In this document: positions 11,866 to 23,919 of the stretch, in pieces | Layout of the letters: each line of letters starts with the position of its first letter | Numbering within the stretch: position 1 is the first letter of the stretch | NCBI RefSeq assembly: GCF_001411555.2 | Contig: NC_049916.1 | Coordinates: 4,898,001 to 4,962,000, forward strand | Source: Juglans regia | Taxonomy: Eukaryota > Streptophyta > Magnoliopsida > Fagales > Juglandaceae | Direction: 5' to 3' | Length of the DNA: 64,000 nucleotides | The notes under the pieces: model-generated | Told to the model about the DNA's origin: nothing | What the model saw: the letters and a program-made list of their open reading frames with translations, nothing else | Databases searched by the model: none | Translations under genes and position numbers: made by a program

Positions 11866-13032
11866 TCACCTTGATTAAAACTACTATTTCCAATTTATCC
11901 CACCTATTTTTTGTCCTTGCTCCTGCTACTAGCAAAGGTTGTCAACCGTATTGAGAAGTTACAACATGACTTTTTGTGGAGTGGTGTGGGAGACGAGGTC
12001 AAGTTTCATTTGGTTAATTGGTCAATGGTTTGTACTCCAATTTGTGGGGGTGAACTGGAGATTCATAACTTGATGAAGTTCAACCAAGCTCTATTAGGTA
12101 AATGGTTGTTGCGGTATCAACACGAAAATGAGGCCTTGTAAAAGATTATTATAGATGGACAGGTTGGGGAGGCATGAGGTGGTTGGTGTTCGAATAAGGT
12201 ATGTTGCCCATATGGGGTAGGTCTATGGAAATACATTATGAAGGGTTGGGAGTTCTTTTGGAGACATACACATATTGTAGTAGGTGACAGCTCTTGTGTC
12301 TGATATTTGTATGACAACTGGTGTGGTGAACGAAGTCTCCAAGAAACTTTCCCTGCCATATTTGGGCTTGCACGAGTGAAGGATGCAACGATAGCAGACC
12401 ACTTGATTTTTTCAAATGGCTCCCCTTAATGGAATGTTGATTTCGTTGGGTAGCTCAAGACTGGGAGTTGGAGGTGATCACAGAGTTCTATGTAGCACTG
12501 TGTTTCGTACGTACGATCGAGGTTACCATGGATAGGATGATTTGGAGCCCTTCCACCAAAGGTAAATTCTTTGTCAGATCACTCCACAAAGTTTTAACGA
12601 GCCCAGGCACGCACACATTTCCATGGAAAAACATTTGGCTAACTAAAGCTCCTTCCAAAGTTGCATTTTTCGTTTGGACAACAGCATTGGGCAAGATCTT
12701 ATCATAGATAACTTAAGGAAATGTCAGATAATGGTGTTGGACTAGTGTTGCATGTGTAAGAAAGATGGTGAATCAGTAGACCATCTGTTTCTACACTGCG
12801 AGGTGACGAGGACTTTGCGGAATTATTTTTCTATAGGACTTGGCATATTATGGGTCATGCCTTTTAGATTTGTGAATTTTCTAGCTAACTGGAGAGATCT
12901 CCGAGGTAATTCACAAGTCGCATCAATCTGGAAAATGGTCTCTATTTGCATGTGTTGGTGTATATGGCGTAAACGAAATGATAGAAGTTTCAAAAACCGC
13001 GAGAAGACAATGGAGAAGCTAAAAGTCTTTTT
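11866..13032 (+). pseudogene. LINE-1 copy A, second segment: RT thumb to zf-RVT region
   Basis: Continues copy A after the solo LTR. 'VNRIEKLQHDFLWSGVGDE' (about 11939-11995) and 'FHLVNWSMVCTPICGGELEIHNL' lie in the RT-distal region. A zf-RVT-like segment follows (12540-12707, 'SPSTKGKFFVRSLHKVL', 'PWKNIWLTKAPSKVAFFVW', then 'CCMCKKDGESVDHLFLHCE'). The 'WCIWRKRNDRSF' motif (about 12955-13000) is near the usual C-terminus. It ends at 13032, where the second LINE is inserted, and resumes at about 16617. Stops are present throughout. Confidence 0.85.
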
Positions 13033-16000
13033 GGTCGGACTACCTCTCATATTGCCCATCTTGAGGACCAGGTGGAAAGGCTTGAAAGCCGGCTCCAACA
13101 TGAATGGAGTGTAGACGACGATAGGGAGCTAATCTGGACCTCTTAGGAATTGTCTTCACGGAGACGTAAGGAGGATATTCGTTTGGCTCAATTGGAAAAG
13201 TTAAAATGGAAGGTAGAAGGTGACAGGAACTCGAAATTTTTTCATGCTTGTTTGGCAAATAAGAGGCAAAAGGGCATATCTGGCATGAGAGCTGCGGATG
13301 GGGTCGTGTTTAAGTCGCCAGAAGCCATCCATCAGGGAGCGATAGAGTATTTCTCTGGTTTTCTTCAAGCTGACTCTCTTTGTGCATTGCCAGATCTTTC
13401 TTATCTTATCTCGCCTGTTATTTCAGATGAAGATGATGGACGTATTGATTGTACTTCGTCTATGGAAGAAATCTTTGCGACTCTGTCATCTATTCCTTCT
13501 AATAGTTCTCTGGGTCCCAATGGTTTTAGAGCAGGTTTTTTTAAAAGCTGTTGGGAGATTGTTGAAGTAGACATCTTTGAAGCTATTTTAGATTTCTTCC
13601 TCTCTAAGTAGTTGCCACGTTTCTACTCGGGCTCTTTCATTGTCTTAATTTTGAAGGTTGAAGTGCCCACTGGGTTTGATAAGTTTAGACCGATTAGCCT
13701 CTATTTGGTGTTCTATAAATTTGTTCTAAAATTCTTGTTAATCGATTGACGGGTCTTCTCCCTAGTATGCTCTCTCTTGAGCAAGGTGCTTTCATTCTGA
13801 GACGTAGCATTTTTGAAAATATTTCCCTTACACAGGAAATGGTTCATTCTATTAACAAAAATTCTCATGGTGGAAATATTATTCTCAAAGTGGACATGGC
13901 AAAAGCGTATGATCGGGTTGATTAGTCTTTCTTGTTGGAGGTCCTTCGAACATTCAGATTTTCTCCTCAGGTTTGTGAATTAATTCGGGCTTGTATCTCA
14001 TCTCCATGGTATTCTGTTATGATGAATGGAACCTCTAAGGATTTTTTTCAGGGAAGTCATGGTTTGCGCCAGGGAGAGCCTCTTTCTCCCTACTTGTTCA
14101 TTATTCTACAAGAAGTCCTTTGCAGACTTCTTAAGAATAGTGTTGTGGAAAAAAGATTTGGTCAATTTTCTCAAGCTTGAGGTACGATTCAAATTTCGCA
14201 TCTTATGCTGATGATGTGGTGATCTTCACTAATGGTAGCACAAGAACTATTCAGGAACTCTTATCCATCTTTCATAACTATGAGACTTGGTCTGGCTAGA
14301 GTATTAATAGAGAAAAGATTGCTGTTTTTTTTTTCTTAAAAAATTTCTTCGGGTCGTAAGAGAGCTGTTAAGCGTATGACTGGGTATTCGGAAGGTTCTT
14401 TTCCTTTCAAATATCTAAGGGTACCTATTATTTCGAGAAGTCTCAAGCAAGTTCACTTGGAGGAGATGGTTATAAAAGTCCATAATAAAATCAATGGTTG
14501 GAAGATTAAGCTTCTTTCTTCAGGAGGTCATCTTATTCTCATGAGGCATGAAGCTTCTTTCTTTGGAAGATGAGGCATGGCTCTACATTTATTTGATGTT
14601 TTATAGGTCCCTCAATCTCTTATCAAAGAGTTATATCGTTTAATGAGCACTTTCTTTTGGGGAAAGGCTAATGAGAGAGGTAAGAAAAGATGGGTAGCTT
14701 GGAAGAACATGTGTATTCTAGTGGAAGAAGGTGGCTTGTGTTTGCATCACCTAGATGATATGTAGAAGGCTTTGCATATGAGGTTCGTTTGGAATTTAAT
14801 CCAAGGTAATTCGTTATGGACTCGGTTTTTCAAATATAAATATGTGGGTTCTAATCCTTGGCTTCTTATTGATGCGAAAAAAGGCACGAGATTTTAGAAA
14901 ATGATTGTTAAGTGTATTCCTTTGGTTCTCGAAAATTCTAAGTGGCGACTCAGGGAAGACAACCTCTTCTTTTGGTATGATAAGTGGCGTAATCGGGGTC
15001 CTTTGTTTTCTAATCTTCCGGTGGTAGGTAGTCCTTTACTTAAAGTTAAGGATTGTCAACTTTCAAACTCATGGGATGTGGATGTTTTGGTTAGATAAGT
15101 GGGGCAGGAATGTGTGAATGATATCCTGGAATCTTTAGCAATTTGCAAGGGAGGATCGGATGTATTGGTATGGATGAAGCAAGATAGTGGTTGTTTTTCT
15201 ACAAAATCAACGTGGGGTTGTATCCATATTAGGAGCTCTACTATGATTTGGCGTTCTTGGATGTGGCATAAATTGCTCCCTTTGAAGGTTTCGGTTTCTA
15301 TATGGAAGGCTTGGCATAATGCTTTCAGTGTGGATGATCGTCTCCATCATGCAGGTGTGTCGATTGTTTCTAAGTATGATTGCTGTGATGTGGGTAATTA
15401 TGAGGATCAAAATCATGTTTTGTTTAAAGGAGATTTTGTTGTTCGAGTGTGGCGCTATTGTGGCGCTCTCTTTGGGTTACCGCTTCGTGGCAATTGGAAA
15501 GAGACGGCGTCCCTTTGGTTTCGTCGTGCATCTTCCTCTTCTTAGGTTGGTATTATTGTGGGCCTCCTTCATTTCTTTCTTAGCATCTTTGGGCAGATGT
15601 GTAGCTCGCATGGAAGGTCATCTTAAGCCTTTTAGTTTGGTTTGGCAACGATTGTTCATTGGATTCGCTCAATCTGCCAGGACAATCACAAAGTTTCAAA
15701 ATGCTCTAGGCATGATTCTCATATTTTACAATCCTTGCTTATCCCGCCTCTAGTTCCACCAAGGCGATGCTCGAGTTTGGTGGCCTGGCGCAAACCCTCT
15801 CAAGGTCGTTTCAAGTTAAATACTGATGGTAGTAGCTTTAGGAATCATAGGCCGTCTGGGGCAGGTGGTATTATCATAGATGATCACGGTAATTTAATTC
15901 ATGATTTTGCCTCTCCTCTTAGCGTTGGTTCAAATAAAAGAGGCTGAGTTATTAGCTCTGCTGTATGGCCTTAAAGCTTGCAAAGCTCTGAGGGTTGGTT

Positions 16001-16609
16001 ACGTGGAAGCTGAACTAGACTTGCAAGTGGTGGTTTCATGGTGGAAGCAACGGAGATGTGGGGTTTGGTATCTTGAAGATTTTTTGGAGGAGATTATTGG
16101 TCTTTTGGATTCGATGGTCTGTTCTGTTTGCCATGTCTTCAAAGAGGGTAATAAAGCTGCTGATTGGCTTGCAAAGTGTGGTGCGCTTGGTCATCGCATG
16201 GAGCAACAAGTGATTGGGGAAGGGTTGAGGCTGCTGAGAGGTTTAATCTGCTTGGACAAATTGGGTCTTCCTTCGTTACGTTGCTGCTAATTTTTATTGC
16301 TTTTATTGCTTTCTTTCTTCTATTCCTAGTGGTTTTGTGCTTGGTTCTGTTTTGTTTCTTTTTCTTGCGTGGGCTAACCTTGTTTTTGCGGGTCGTTTGT
16401 CTCTTTGGTTGCTTTGTTGGTTTTTTCTTTTGGTTTATTTTGGATTATGTTGTACTGTGATTTTAATGTTCTTTATTTTTTGATGCCTATGTTTAGATTT
16501 TTCTATTATCCCTAGGTGTCCAGTTTGTAACCACAATTTTCCTCCGCCACAAGTGAGGACAATCAATAAACTTAGGGTACCATCATCTTCTTTAAAAAAA
16601 AAAAAAAAA
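13033..16609 (+). pseudogene. LINE-1 copy B: 5'-truncated L1 with RT, zf-RVT and RNase H, inserted in copy A
   Basis: Begins inside ORF2 ('SHIAHLEDQVERLESRLQ', 13045-13098) and runs to a poly(A) at 16594-16609, with AATAAA at about 16565. Domains in order: linker 'EDIRLAQLEKLKWKVEGDRN' (13180-13240); RT with 'LRQGEPLSPYLF' (14066-14101) and 'SYADDVVIF' (about 14200-14228), reached after a frameshift; zf-RVT (15180-15480); RNase H (RVT_3, 15790-16200) with 'FKLNTDGSS', 'KEAELLALLYGL' and 'GNKAADWLAKC'. Flanks 'agtcttttt' (13024-13032) and 'aatcttttt' (16608-16616) look like a 9-bp target duplication with one mismatch. It belongs to a different L1 subfamily from copies A and C. Several in-frame stops make it non-functional. 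Confidence 0.88.
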
Positions 16610-16616
16610 TCTTTTT

Positions 16617-16795
16617 CTTTAAAACATTGTTCTCACGTGCGTGGGGAGCCATTGTTTGTAACAGACTAAATGTCTATGACTTTTTACTATCGGTTATAAA
16701 ATCTTGTTAAGTATTTCTCATGTATATTCTCTGTGTAATTAGCCTTTGCCTATTTTTATGAATAAAATACCTTGATTACCGATTAAAAATAAAAG
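16617..16795 (+). pseudogene. LINE-1 copy A, third segment: 3' end
   Basis: After copy B's poly(A) the text 'ctttaaaacattgttctcac' resumes the tail of copy A (compare copy C at 26575-26610). It then runs through 3' UTR-like sequence with 'tgaataaaatacc' to an A-rich end near 16785-16795. Assignment rests on position and on weak similarity to the copy C tail. Confidence 0.6.
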
Positions 16796-17296
16796 TCGTA
16801 AAGAAAATCATGTTAACTTGACAAATATAAGATTTCTTAATTTAACTTTGATGAGTTTAACTTACACAAATGATACCACTTTAACATTATTGAGTAATTA
16901 TTAAATGGATTTATCAATATGTATTAGAAATAAAGATAGAAATATATACAGATCAATTATCCAAGTAAACCAAACCCTTACATTTGCAGAAAAATAAAGG
17001 TACCAAACAATATATCCAAAATTATTCAAGTAAACCGAATAGTACATTTTGATATTCATTACTACTAATTTCATTATTTGTTAAGATTCGTATAATATCC
17101 TAATTCCTAACCCCTTCTTCAAAATTTCTATCTCGAATGACTAATATTGCACCTTAAATTCCATCTTCACTGCAATATATACAACACCATATACTTATAT
17201 AGCATAAACCATAACTAAAGAAGTCACAAGAAGATAGAAATTCAAGGGTAGCATATTAAAGTCGACTTGCCCGACCTGCATTAATCAGCAGAGGCT
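16796..17296. other. Spacer and 3' UTR of the NERD gene
   Basis: AT-rich DNA. The part next to 17297 is presumably the 3' UTR of the minus-strand gene. No other gene was seen. Confidence 0.45.
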
Positions 17297-20200
17297 TTAC
17301 GCAGTCAGCGACAAGGAGACGATGGAAGAGAGCTTGAATTTTCGGACTTTTGTTGAATTCTCAGGCTGAAAGAGAACCTCAGTACTCGATCTTACAGTAA
17401 CTTCCTTCAACTCGGAATCTGAAGTCCCTTCACCCCTATAATCCCGAGGTGAGTACAAAACTTGGAGCTTTGAGGGGGCTGAAATTGGAAAATAGTAACT
17501 TTAATTCGTATGAAGGTTGAAGAACATATACACAATAAAATTAAGCAAGCATCTAAGAGGTACTTATACAAGGCGAGTGTCACTTTCCTACTACAACTTT
17601 CATTTTTCTCCCTTTTGGGTTCATAAAAATGGAGATGTTTGGATGGCCAATTAGCATCTGCTCTCTTGCAGGCCAATTTTGAACACAATACAGTGCCACA
17701 GGCTAATCTATCAAGCAACCCACAAACCCAAGCATCACAGCCATCTTCCAGGCTATTTTGTTACTGTGATACCATACCCACACCATTTCCAAGCCATATA
17801 ATCGCCACAGTACCAATAATTTAATTACAATCAGGCTGTAGTCTCACAGTAAAGTGATAGGTAGAGCTAGAAAACATCCAATGCTAATTTCATTAAATTT
17901 TTAAAGGTCATAGATGCTAATAATATAAAGCATGCACTTACAATTGCACAATGATATCCATTTAGATATTCTGATCACATAACTGCCTTGTACTTCTACG
18001 CCACAACAGCACTTATTTTTTACTATCATATGTGGTCAGTTTACAGAGTTTGGTAAAAAATTCTATCCTCCCAGAAGAACAATACATCTACGTTCTTCCA
18101 AAGCTCATGGAAACAAACAAAGCTCATAAATAAATAAATCTGCATTCTTCCAAAGTTCTCATGAAAAAATGCAGTCATGCACTGCTTAGATGAATCATCT
18201 GTCCTCCTACTAGAAATGTTATATTATTAATTGCATCTTGGTCCCTATAATGCCTTGAGTAGCTGCAACATTCTTTAGCTACTCATAAAATTTAACAGTG
18301 TTTTGACACAACATTTTCTTCCACATATCACCGAGCATTTTTAAACCTATGGAAGCCCCTTTGAATGAAATGAGATGATAATTATTAATATAGAATATAG
18401 AGAATATAATTATTCAGATTATAGAGAATATAATTATTCAGATTAATTACATTAATGTAATTTAATGTAATTAATATAATGGATCATTGAATTAAATGCG
18501 CAATTTCTGGAATTCTCTCACATTCTTTTTTCTGAACAAAAGATGTCAACATTGAACTAGCATATTACTTATAAAAAAAAAACCATTGAACTAGCATATT
18601 TAGAAGCTTCAGTTCTCGATATTGTCTAATACAGCTAGTTTGTATTTTTCTTTTTTAACACAGTAACATATATTAACTATTGATGTGATTTAGGGCTAAA
18701 GAGCATGCAAAATTGGTCAAACAATTAAATTTAAGACTTCAATATCTCTGAATTCCAAACCCTAATTTTAATCATCATGTATAAAATTAGGGTTCCTAAA
18801 AAATATGTGATTTCAATACTACAGCATAACTGTACAGAAAATAAGTAAATTTAGCAACAGATGATTAGGAAATTACCAAATCCAAGCATGCTTGTGTTTT
18901 GGATGATCAGGCGACTGAATTTTGATCTTTTAATATTTTTCAAAGCCTGGACGTCTTCCTGCTTCCCCTTGAATTCCAGAAATTCCCCTAGGACATATTT
19001 GTTGCCTTTAAGCTCCAACCTGCAGAAGTATAAGAAAAACCATTTGACAACCATCTATAAATTGGTTGAGAGTGGAGGAAACAAGACCCAAGTATTTTGA
19101 CGATTTCATTCTGTCTGGGGAAGCAACTAGGGTCCGATGTGATGGGATGAAAAGCATCTCAATCCCAAGTAACGTGTTTGCCGGAGTCCATCTACCTGTT
19201 TAACTTTTTTATTCAACCATAGCTGGGCATTGACTGTTTGGGTTGGGATGTTACCCTCAGCTGTCGCACCAAAAATTAAAAAACATACTATGTCCACTAC
19301 ACTGTTCATTGATGAAACATGCTTAAGAAACTCAAAAACAAGGATGAATAGCTTTGGAACTATTATGACCAATAAAGAAATTATTATAATAACAAAAATA
19401 AAGAAATGAAAATTTGCAATGAACAGCAATATGATACATAAACGATAACCACCAAAACAATTATCTGCAAACTAAGGCCCCATTTGAATAAGCAGCTGGT
19501 CTTATCTCTCTCATCTCATCTTATATCATCTCAATATCCAAACACTACTCAAACACAAACACTTTTCAATTTCTCTTTCATACTTTTTCATCTAATCAAT
19601 TACTAATCATTCAAATTTCCAAACATCCATATAAACACAAAAAATAATTTAAGTTTTTCAAATTTCAAAACAAAAATAATATTAAAAGATTATTCTAACA
19701 ATATTTTAACTTGATAATATTTTTATTCAATTTTTTCTCTCTTTTCCCAAAACCCAATAAAAATCTTAACACAAACCGTCTCACTACTATTCATAAATTT
19801 CTCATCTCATCTTATCTTATCTAACTATCCAAACGGGCCAAGTGGTATGGTAATAAACTAACTTCTGTCAACTCAAAATTTCAATACTTCTTTTAACCAA
19901 AACACTTGCACTTAAAATGGATACATAGTTGGGTTGAGTGCTGTTTCTTGTTTACATAGTAATGGGTACATATCTTGATTTTCAATTTTACCAATCACCA
20001 TCACATGAATTTTAAGCAATTAAAAAACCATTGTTATGCATCAAAAACAAACACGGCTCCTGCATACTTGAAATTAAGATGCCTCAAGCATGGTTCTAAC
20101 ATTAACCACCCAGATTTAACATTACAACAAATCTATGAGGTATAGATAGCAACACACCTATCCCACATTGGAGCTGTGCTAAGGATGAAATTAAGCTTCT

Positions 20201-23200
20201 GATGTATAGATTCTTGCATCTCTTTCTTACCACTGCGAAAGGCACCTTTCAACCAACCAGAAAACATATTTTTAGATTCTCGTTTCTGTTGTACCCACTG
20301 GTCGTAGGTGATGACCTCGGAGGGAAAATCTCTTGAAGGGATGATACTACAAGTAAAAATAAAGTAGCTAATAAAAAGTTATGATGTAAGAAACTGGTAT
20401 TAGCAGAAAATCATGGAGTCACTATACAGCGAATTAAGCAACTACTTACTTTTCAGAACATCACAACAAATATGGGTCATAACAGGTGAATTAAATTCTA
20501 ACTTATTTGAGCTTCATTTGCAAGCCCTTCAATCAGCTTCAAACATATACAAAACTTCATCTGGGAATTCTGCTATGATTTTGCAAACAGCAAAAGCTTG
20601 CAAATCTACTAAGCCTTTAGAAGAAAACAACAAGAAGATCATGAAAATGCAAATGTTCATCTTCTGAACCTCACCCAAAAGTCAAAGCCTCAGAAAATCC
20701 TCTCAGAAAAGCTCAAAAAATGGAATTGATTGCATAGTACCAACAGAAAAGCATATTTTCTCACAATTTCCTAGGCCAATCAATCTTATAGCACAATAAA
20801 GCACAAACCACATATTGCAGCCAAAATATAAAGAAAAATTCTTCTCATCAGCCACTATTCACCACCCCACACCTCACACCCTATGAAAAACACCCCCACA
20901 CCCTATGAAAAAGCTATAGGTGTGGGGTGTGGGAGTGAATAGTGGCTGATTAGTAGAATTCTTCAAATAGAAAAGCACCAACTCCAGGACACTGACAATA
21001 AGAACATACAAGCATATTACAAATACAATTATATAAATTGTAATCACTTTTTAATAGCCGCATCATCAGGGAAGCTTCAATGCATACCAAAGCTTCGGAT
21101 TAGGCAGTACAACTTTGCAAGAAAAATATCCATCTGGTAAAGCAACTCCTCTCTGTTCAAGATATGATTCAAGAATTGAAGCTTGTTTTTTAGTCTCCAT
21201 CACCTGACATGTAAAAAGTTGAAGAACTGATTGTAAGAACATTCTCATTATCAGCAACATTAAAAAATACAAAGAAGACAAAAAAGAAAAGGGAAAAAAC
21301 CCTATTCTCATAGTCATGGAACTACTAAAACTAAAAGGTTTTTTCAGATATCATAGGACTTATGCTTGAGTGTTTGGTCTTAGAGAGGAGTATCTTGGTA
21401 GATTCTCAAGTATTAATAACTTAGCTTCTATTCAAGTTTGTAAGTCAAGGGAACTTTACCAATTTGTAGTTGTAGAATATGGACCATATTTATGGGCTGT
21501 GGGTCATATTTTTTCCTTGTTGATTGCGAAATGTATTTGTGCAGCTTTAATGCATTTTTCCATTTGTCTCCATTAGTCCATGTTCAATAGTACTCAAATA
21601 TTATGGAAGGGGAATGTATGCCCTATGTGATATTGTTTTAATCACACGGTGAACTTGGGGACGCCTAGGAATCAATAATATTGTTTTTAAACATGGCTTT
21701 GGGAAATGGGTTTAGGGTTCCATCTTGTCCATACTTTTGTAAGACATTTCTTTGTCTTCAATTTCTTTCTCTTAGCTTCATTATTTTGCTAATCATAGCC
21801 CTTCAGTGTTTGAAATTCTTAAGAGTAAACCTCTTGTTTATAATTAGCCTTTTCACAGCTTCAACATGGTTCTCTTTCCAGACTAAAGTCCATATATTAA
21901 AGGAATTTGAGCCATCTGTCAGGTTTTGTATTTCATCTCTTCAGTTTTCAGTGGTTTGGTTTCACTTTTGACATATTACTTTCCTTTTTCCAGAAGAGAC
22001 GTCTCCCCAAACTTATTAATTCCATTTTCATCTCCGATATATTCCATCTTCGGTCAGCCTGTAATATGAACTCAAAAGGTCCCTCGATCAAATATCTACT
22101 ACATAAAAAAAAATGGTGACATCACTATTTCAATGTATGCATCTACACTACTTATTTCAAGCTAGAAATAAGCTTCTTTAGCTCTACCATAACTAAAGTG
22201 ATTGACAGAGTCTACCGAAAGCAATATATCATTTGGACCACTAATTACTTATTAATAATCAAAAAGAATTACACCATTTCTCCTAAATATCAAACAATGA
22301 AGATATCCACGGAATTCAAGGAATTAAATGAAAATGGGGCGTTAGTTAATAGATATTAGATGCATCCACTAAAGAGAAAGGATCACCGGCAATCCCAAAC
22401 AAGTCAGTTCCTAATCATTATCCCTAAAAGAGTTACAACAACAAGCTCTAGCGTCCTATATCTGCAAGAAGATTGTGAAGTCATCCACCAAGAAAATAGA
22501 ATTCAAATAGTGACTTACAGGATCAGGAAGACGCTCTGTTTTTTGCATATTGCTGCTTTCACAATTCCAGCTGCCATCCGCATTCAAGGATACAAATCCA
22601 GATAAATTCTTAACAGATATCACCACTGCCTCCCTGAAATAATTAAAAGATTAAATACAAAAAGAAAGAAATGGAAGCAAACAGAGAAAATAGATGCCTA
22701 ATAATCTCTCTTTTGTTTCACTCCTCTATATATCCAGGGTTTTTTACAACATTTTCTCCTCAGCCAAACATAAGATGAAAAATTCAGCAAATTTTAAAGT
22801 TCAGAAAGCGAAAAATCTTGCCCTTCGGTAACAAGAACCATGTCGACATTCTGTCGTGAACCGGTGTCGGCGTCTGGTATTCGAAGCCCCACATACACCT
22901 TTCCACCATAAAGCTTTTCAAACCTGGACAATGTTTTCAAAAACAAAACTTAAATTACAGGAGCATACTCTCTGTCTGGATCACTAGAAAAAACAGGAAG
23001 GACAGAGAAGAAAATAAACAGAAAATATTGAATCTCATATTTTCTGCCGATTCAGCCAGTTAGTTTGAACAAAAGATCAATAATAATAATAAAAAAAAAA
23101 AAAAAAGGCAAATTGCTTGCTTGTGAAGAAATAAGATGCTTCAGTTCAATGAGTTCGTAAACGATGAGGAAGAACTAAAAAAAATCACATATCTACTGTC

Positions 23201-23413
23201 TCTTGTTTGTCTCGCACTTTCACAGCAACCAAACAGATTAAATGATCGAGAAAAAATAATATTTCTTTAAAAAAAAAACAGTAAATACCGATTTGCGACT
23301 ACGAAAAGAGCACTAGAATCAGAGGTTTCCATCTCCAAGATATCGTCATCGTATAATAAACACCTGAACAATGTGTAAATGAACACACAACAACAGAAGA
23401 TCTCTATCCACAT
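17297..23413 (-). CDS. NERD-domain membrane-anchored protein, 7 exons
   Basis: Spliced on the minus strand: 23413-23289, 22923-22822, 22633-22519, 21203-21088, 20346-20158, 19019-18877, 17478-17297. Phases agree and give 323 residues. Residues 2-20 ('WIEIFCCCVFIYTLFRCLL') form a hydrophobic segment, a likely signal anchor. The nuclease-related (NERD) domain follows: 'FEKLYGGKVYVGLRIPDAD' (43-61), 'NVDMVLVTEGEAVVISVKN' (67-85), 'KKQASILESYLEQRGV', 'EVITYDQWVQQ', 'LNFILSTAPMWDRLELKGN', and a C-terminal 'VLYSPRDYRGEG' region. Asp69 and Lys84 fit the PD-(D/E)xK-type core, but the expected Glu of 'ExK' is Ser82, so nuclease activity is doubtful. Intron 2 begins with GC instead of GT (donor at 22821). 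Introns 4 and 5 carry MITEs. The biological role of this plant family is unknown to me; the family call and exon structure are well supported. Confidence 0.9.
18397..18445. repeat. Two-copy 24-bp tandem repeat in NERD intron 6
   Basis: The unit 'atagagaatataattattca' plus 'gatt' occurs twice head to tail. It is intronic. Confidence 0.8.
19476..19839. mobile_element. PIF/Harbinger-like MITE in NERD intron 5
   Basis: Left end 'ggccccatttgaa' and right end 'ctatccaaacgggcc' are imperfect inverted repeats. 'ctcatctcatctta' occurs close to each end around an AT-rich core. It belongs to the same family as 5442-5816 and 33413-33607. No convincing target duplication is visible here. Confidence 0.7.
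20838..20966. mobile_element. Small foldback MITE in NERD intron 4
   Basis: 'cagccactattcaccacccc' on the left pairs with 'gggagtgaatagtggctgat' on the right, and 'ccacacct' pairs with 'aggtgtgg'. 'ccacaccctatgaaaaa' is repeated within the arm region. The structure is a roughly 50-bp-arm hairpin. No target duplication was assigned. Confidence 0.6.
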
Positions 23414-23919
23414 GGTATTGCCGCTCCTGTTTAGCTCCTCACAATTTTGGCGTGGCTTGAAAATATGCAAATGCAATGGCACTATGTGGAAAAATTTAGG
23501 TAGATATATCTTCAATTTTCTTTACTTTTCCTCGGGAAAAAAGTTTTCCATGTATTGACGTCGGTAACATCTGGTCGTGTTCAGCTGTTGTCAACAACCG
23601 TTCAAGGATTTAAATCCGCGAATTTTAGAATATATAAATTACATCTTATAATAATACAAAGAGAAATGCTTTTGTTATAAAAATAAATATATAAATTAAC
23701 GTAATTTAATATGATACGTTACATTATAAATAATTTTATTATAAAGTATATCTAATGTATCATATGAAACTATGTTATATTGTAAATTTACTTTTATGTA
23801 ATCTTTTTATGATTTTATTACTTCTCAAAAATAGTAATGAAAAATTATTTGTAAAATTTTAGGGTGTACAAACCTCTCAAAAGCCTTGAAGTATGATCTT
23901 AAGATCTAGAATGCTCAAT
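23414..23919. other. 5' flank of the NERD gene with an AT-rich repeat
   Basis: The upstream region of the minus-strand NERD gene. At 23660-23830 the 'gatacgttacattataaa' wording matches the dispersed repeat in the reductase intron (5270-5420). No gene was seen. Confidence 0.4.
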
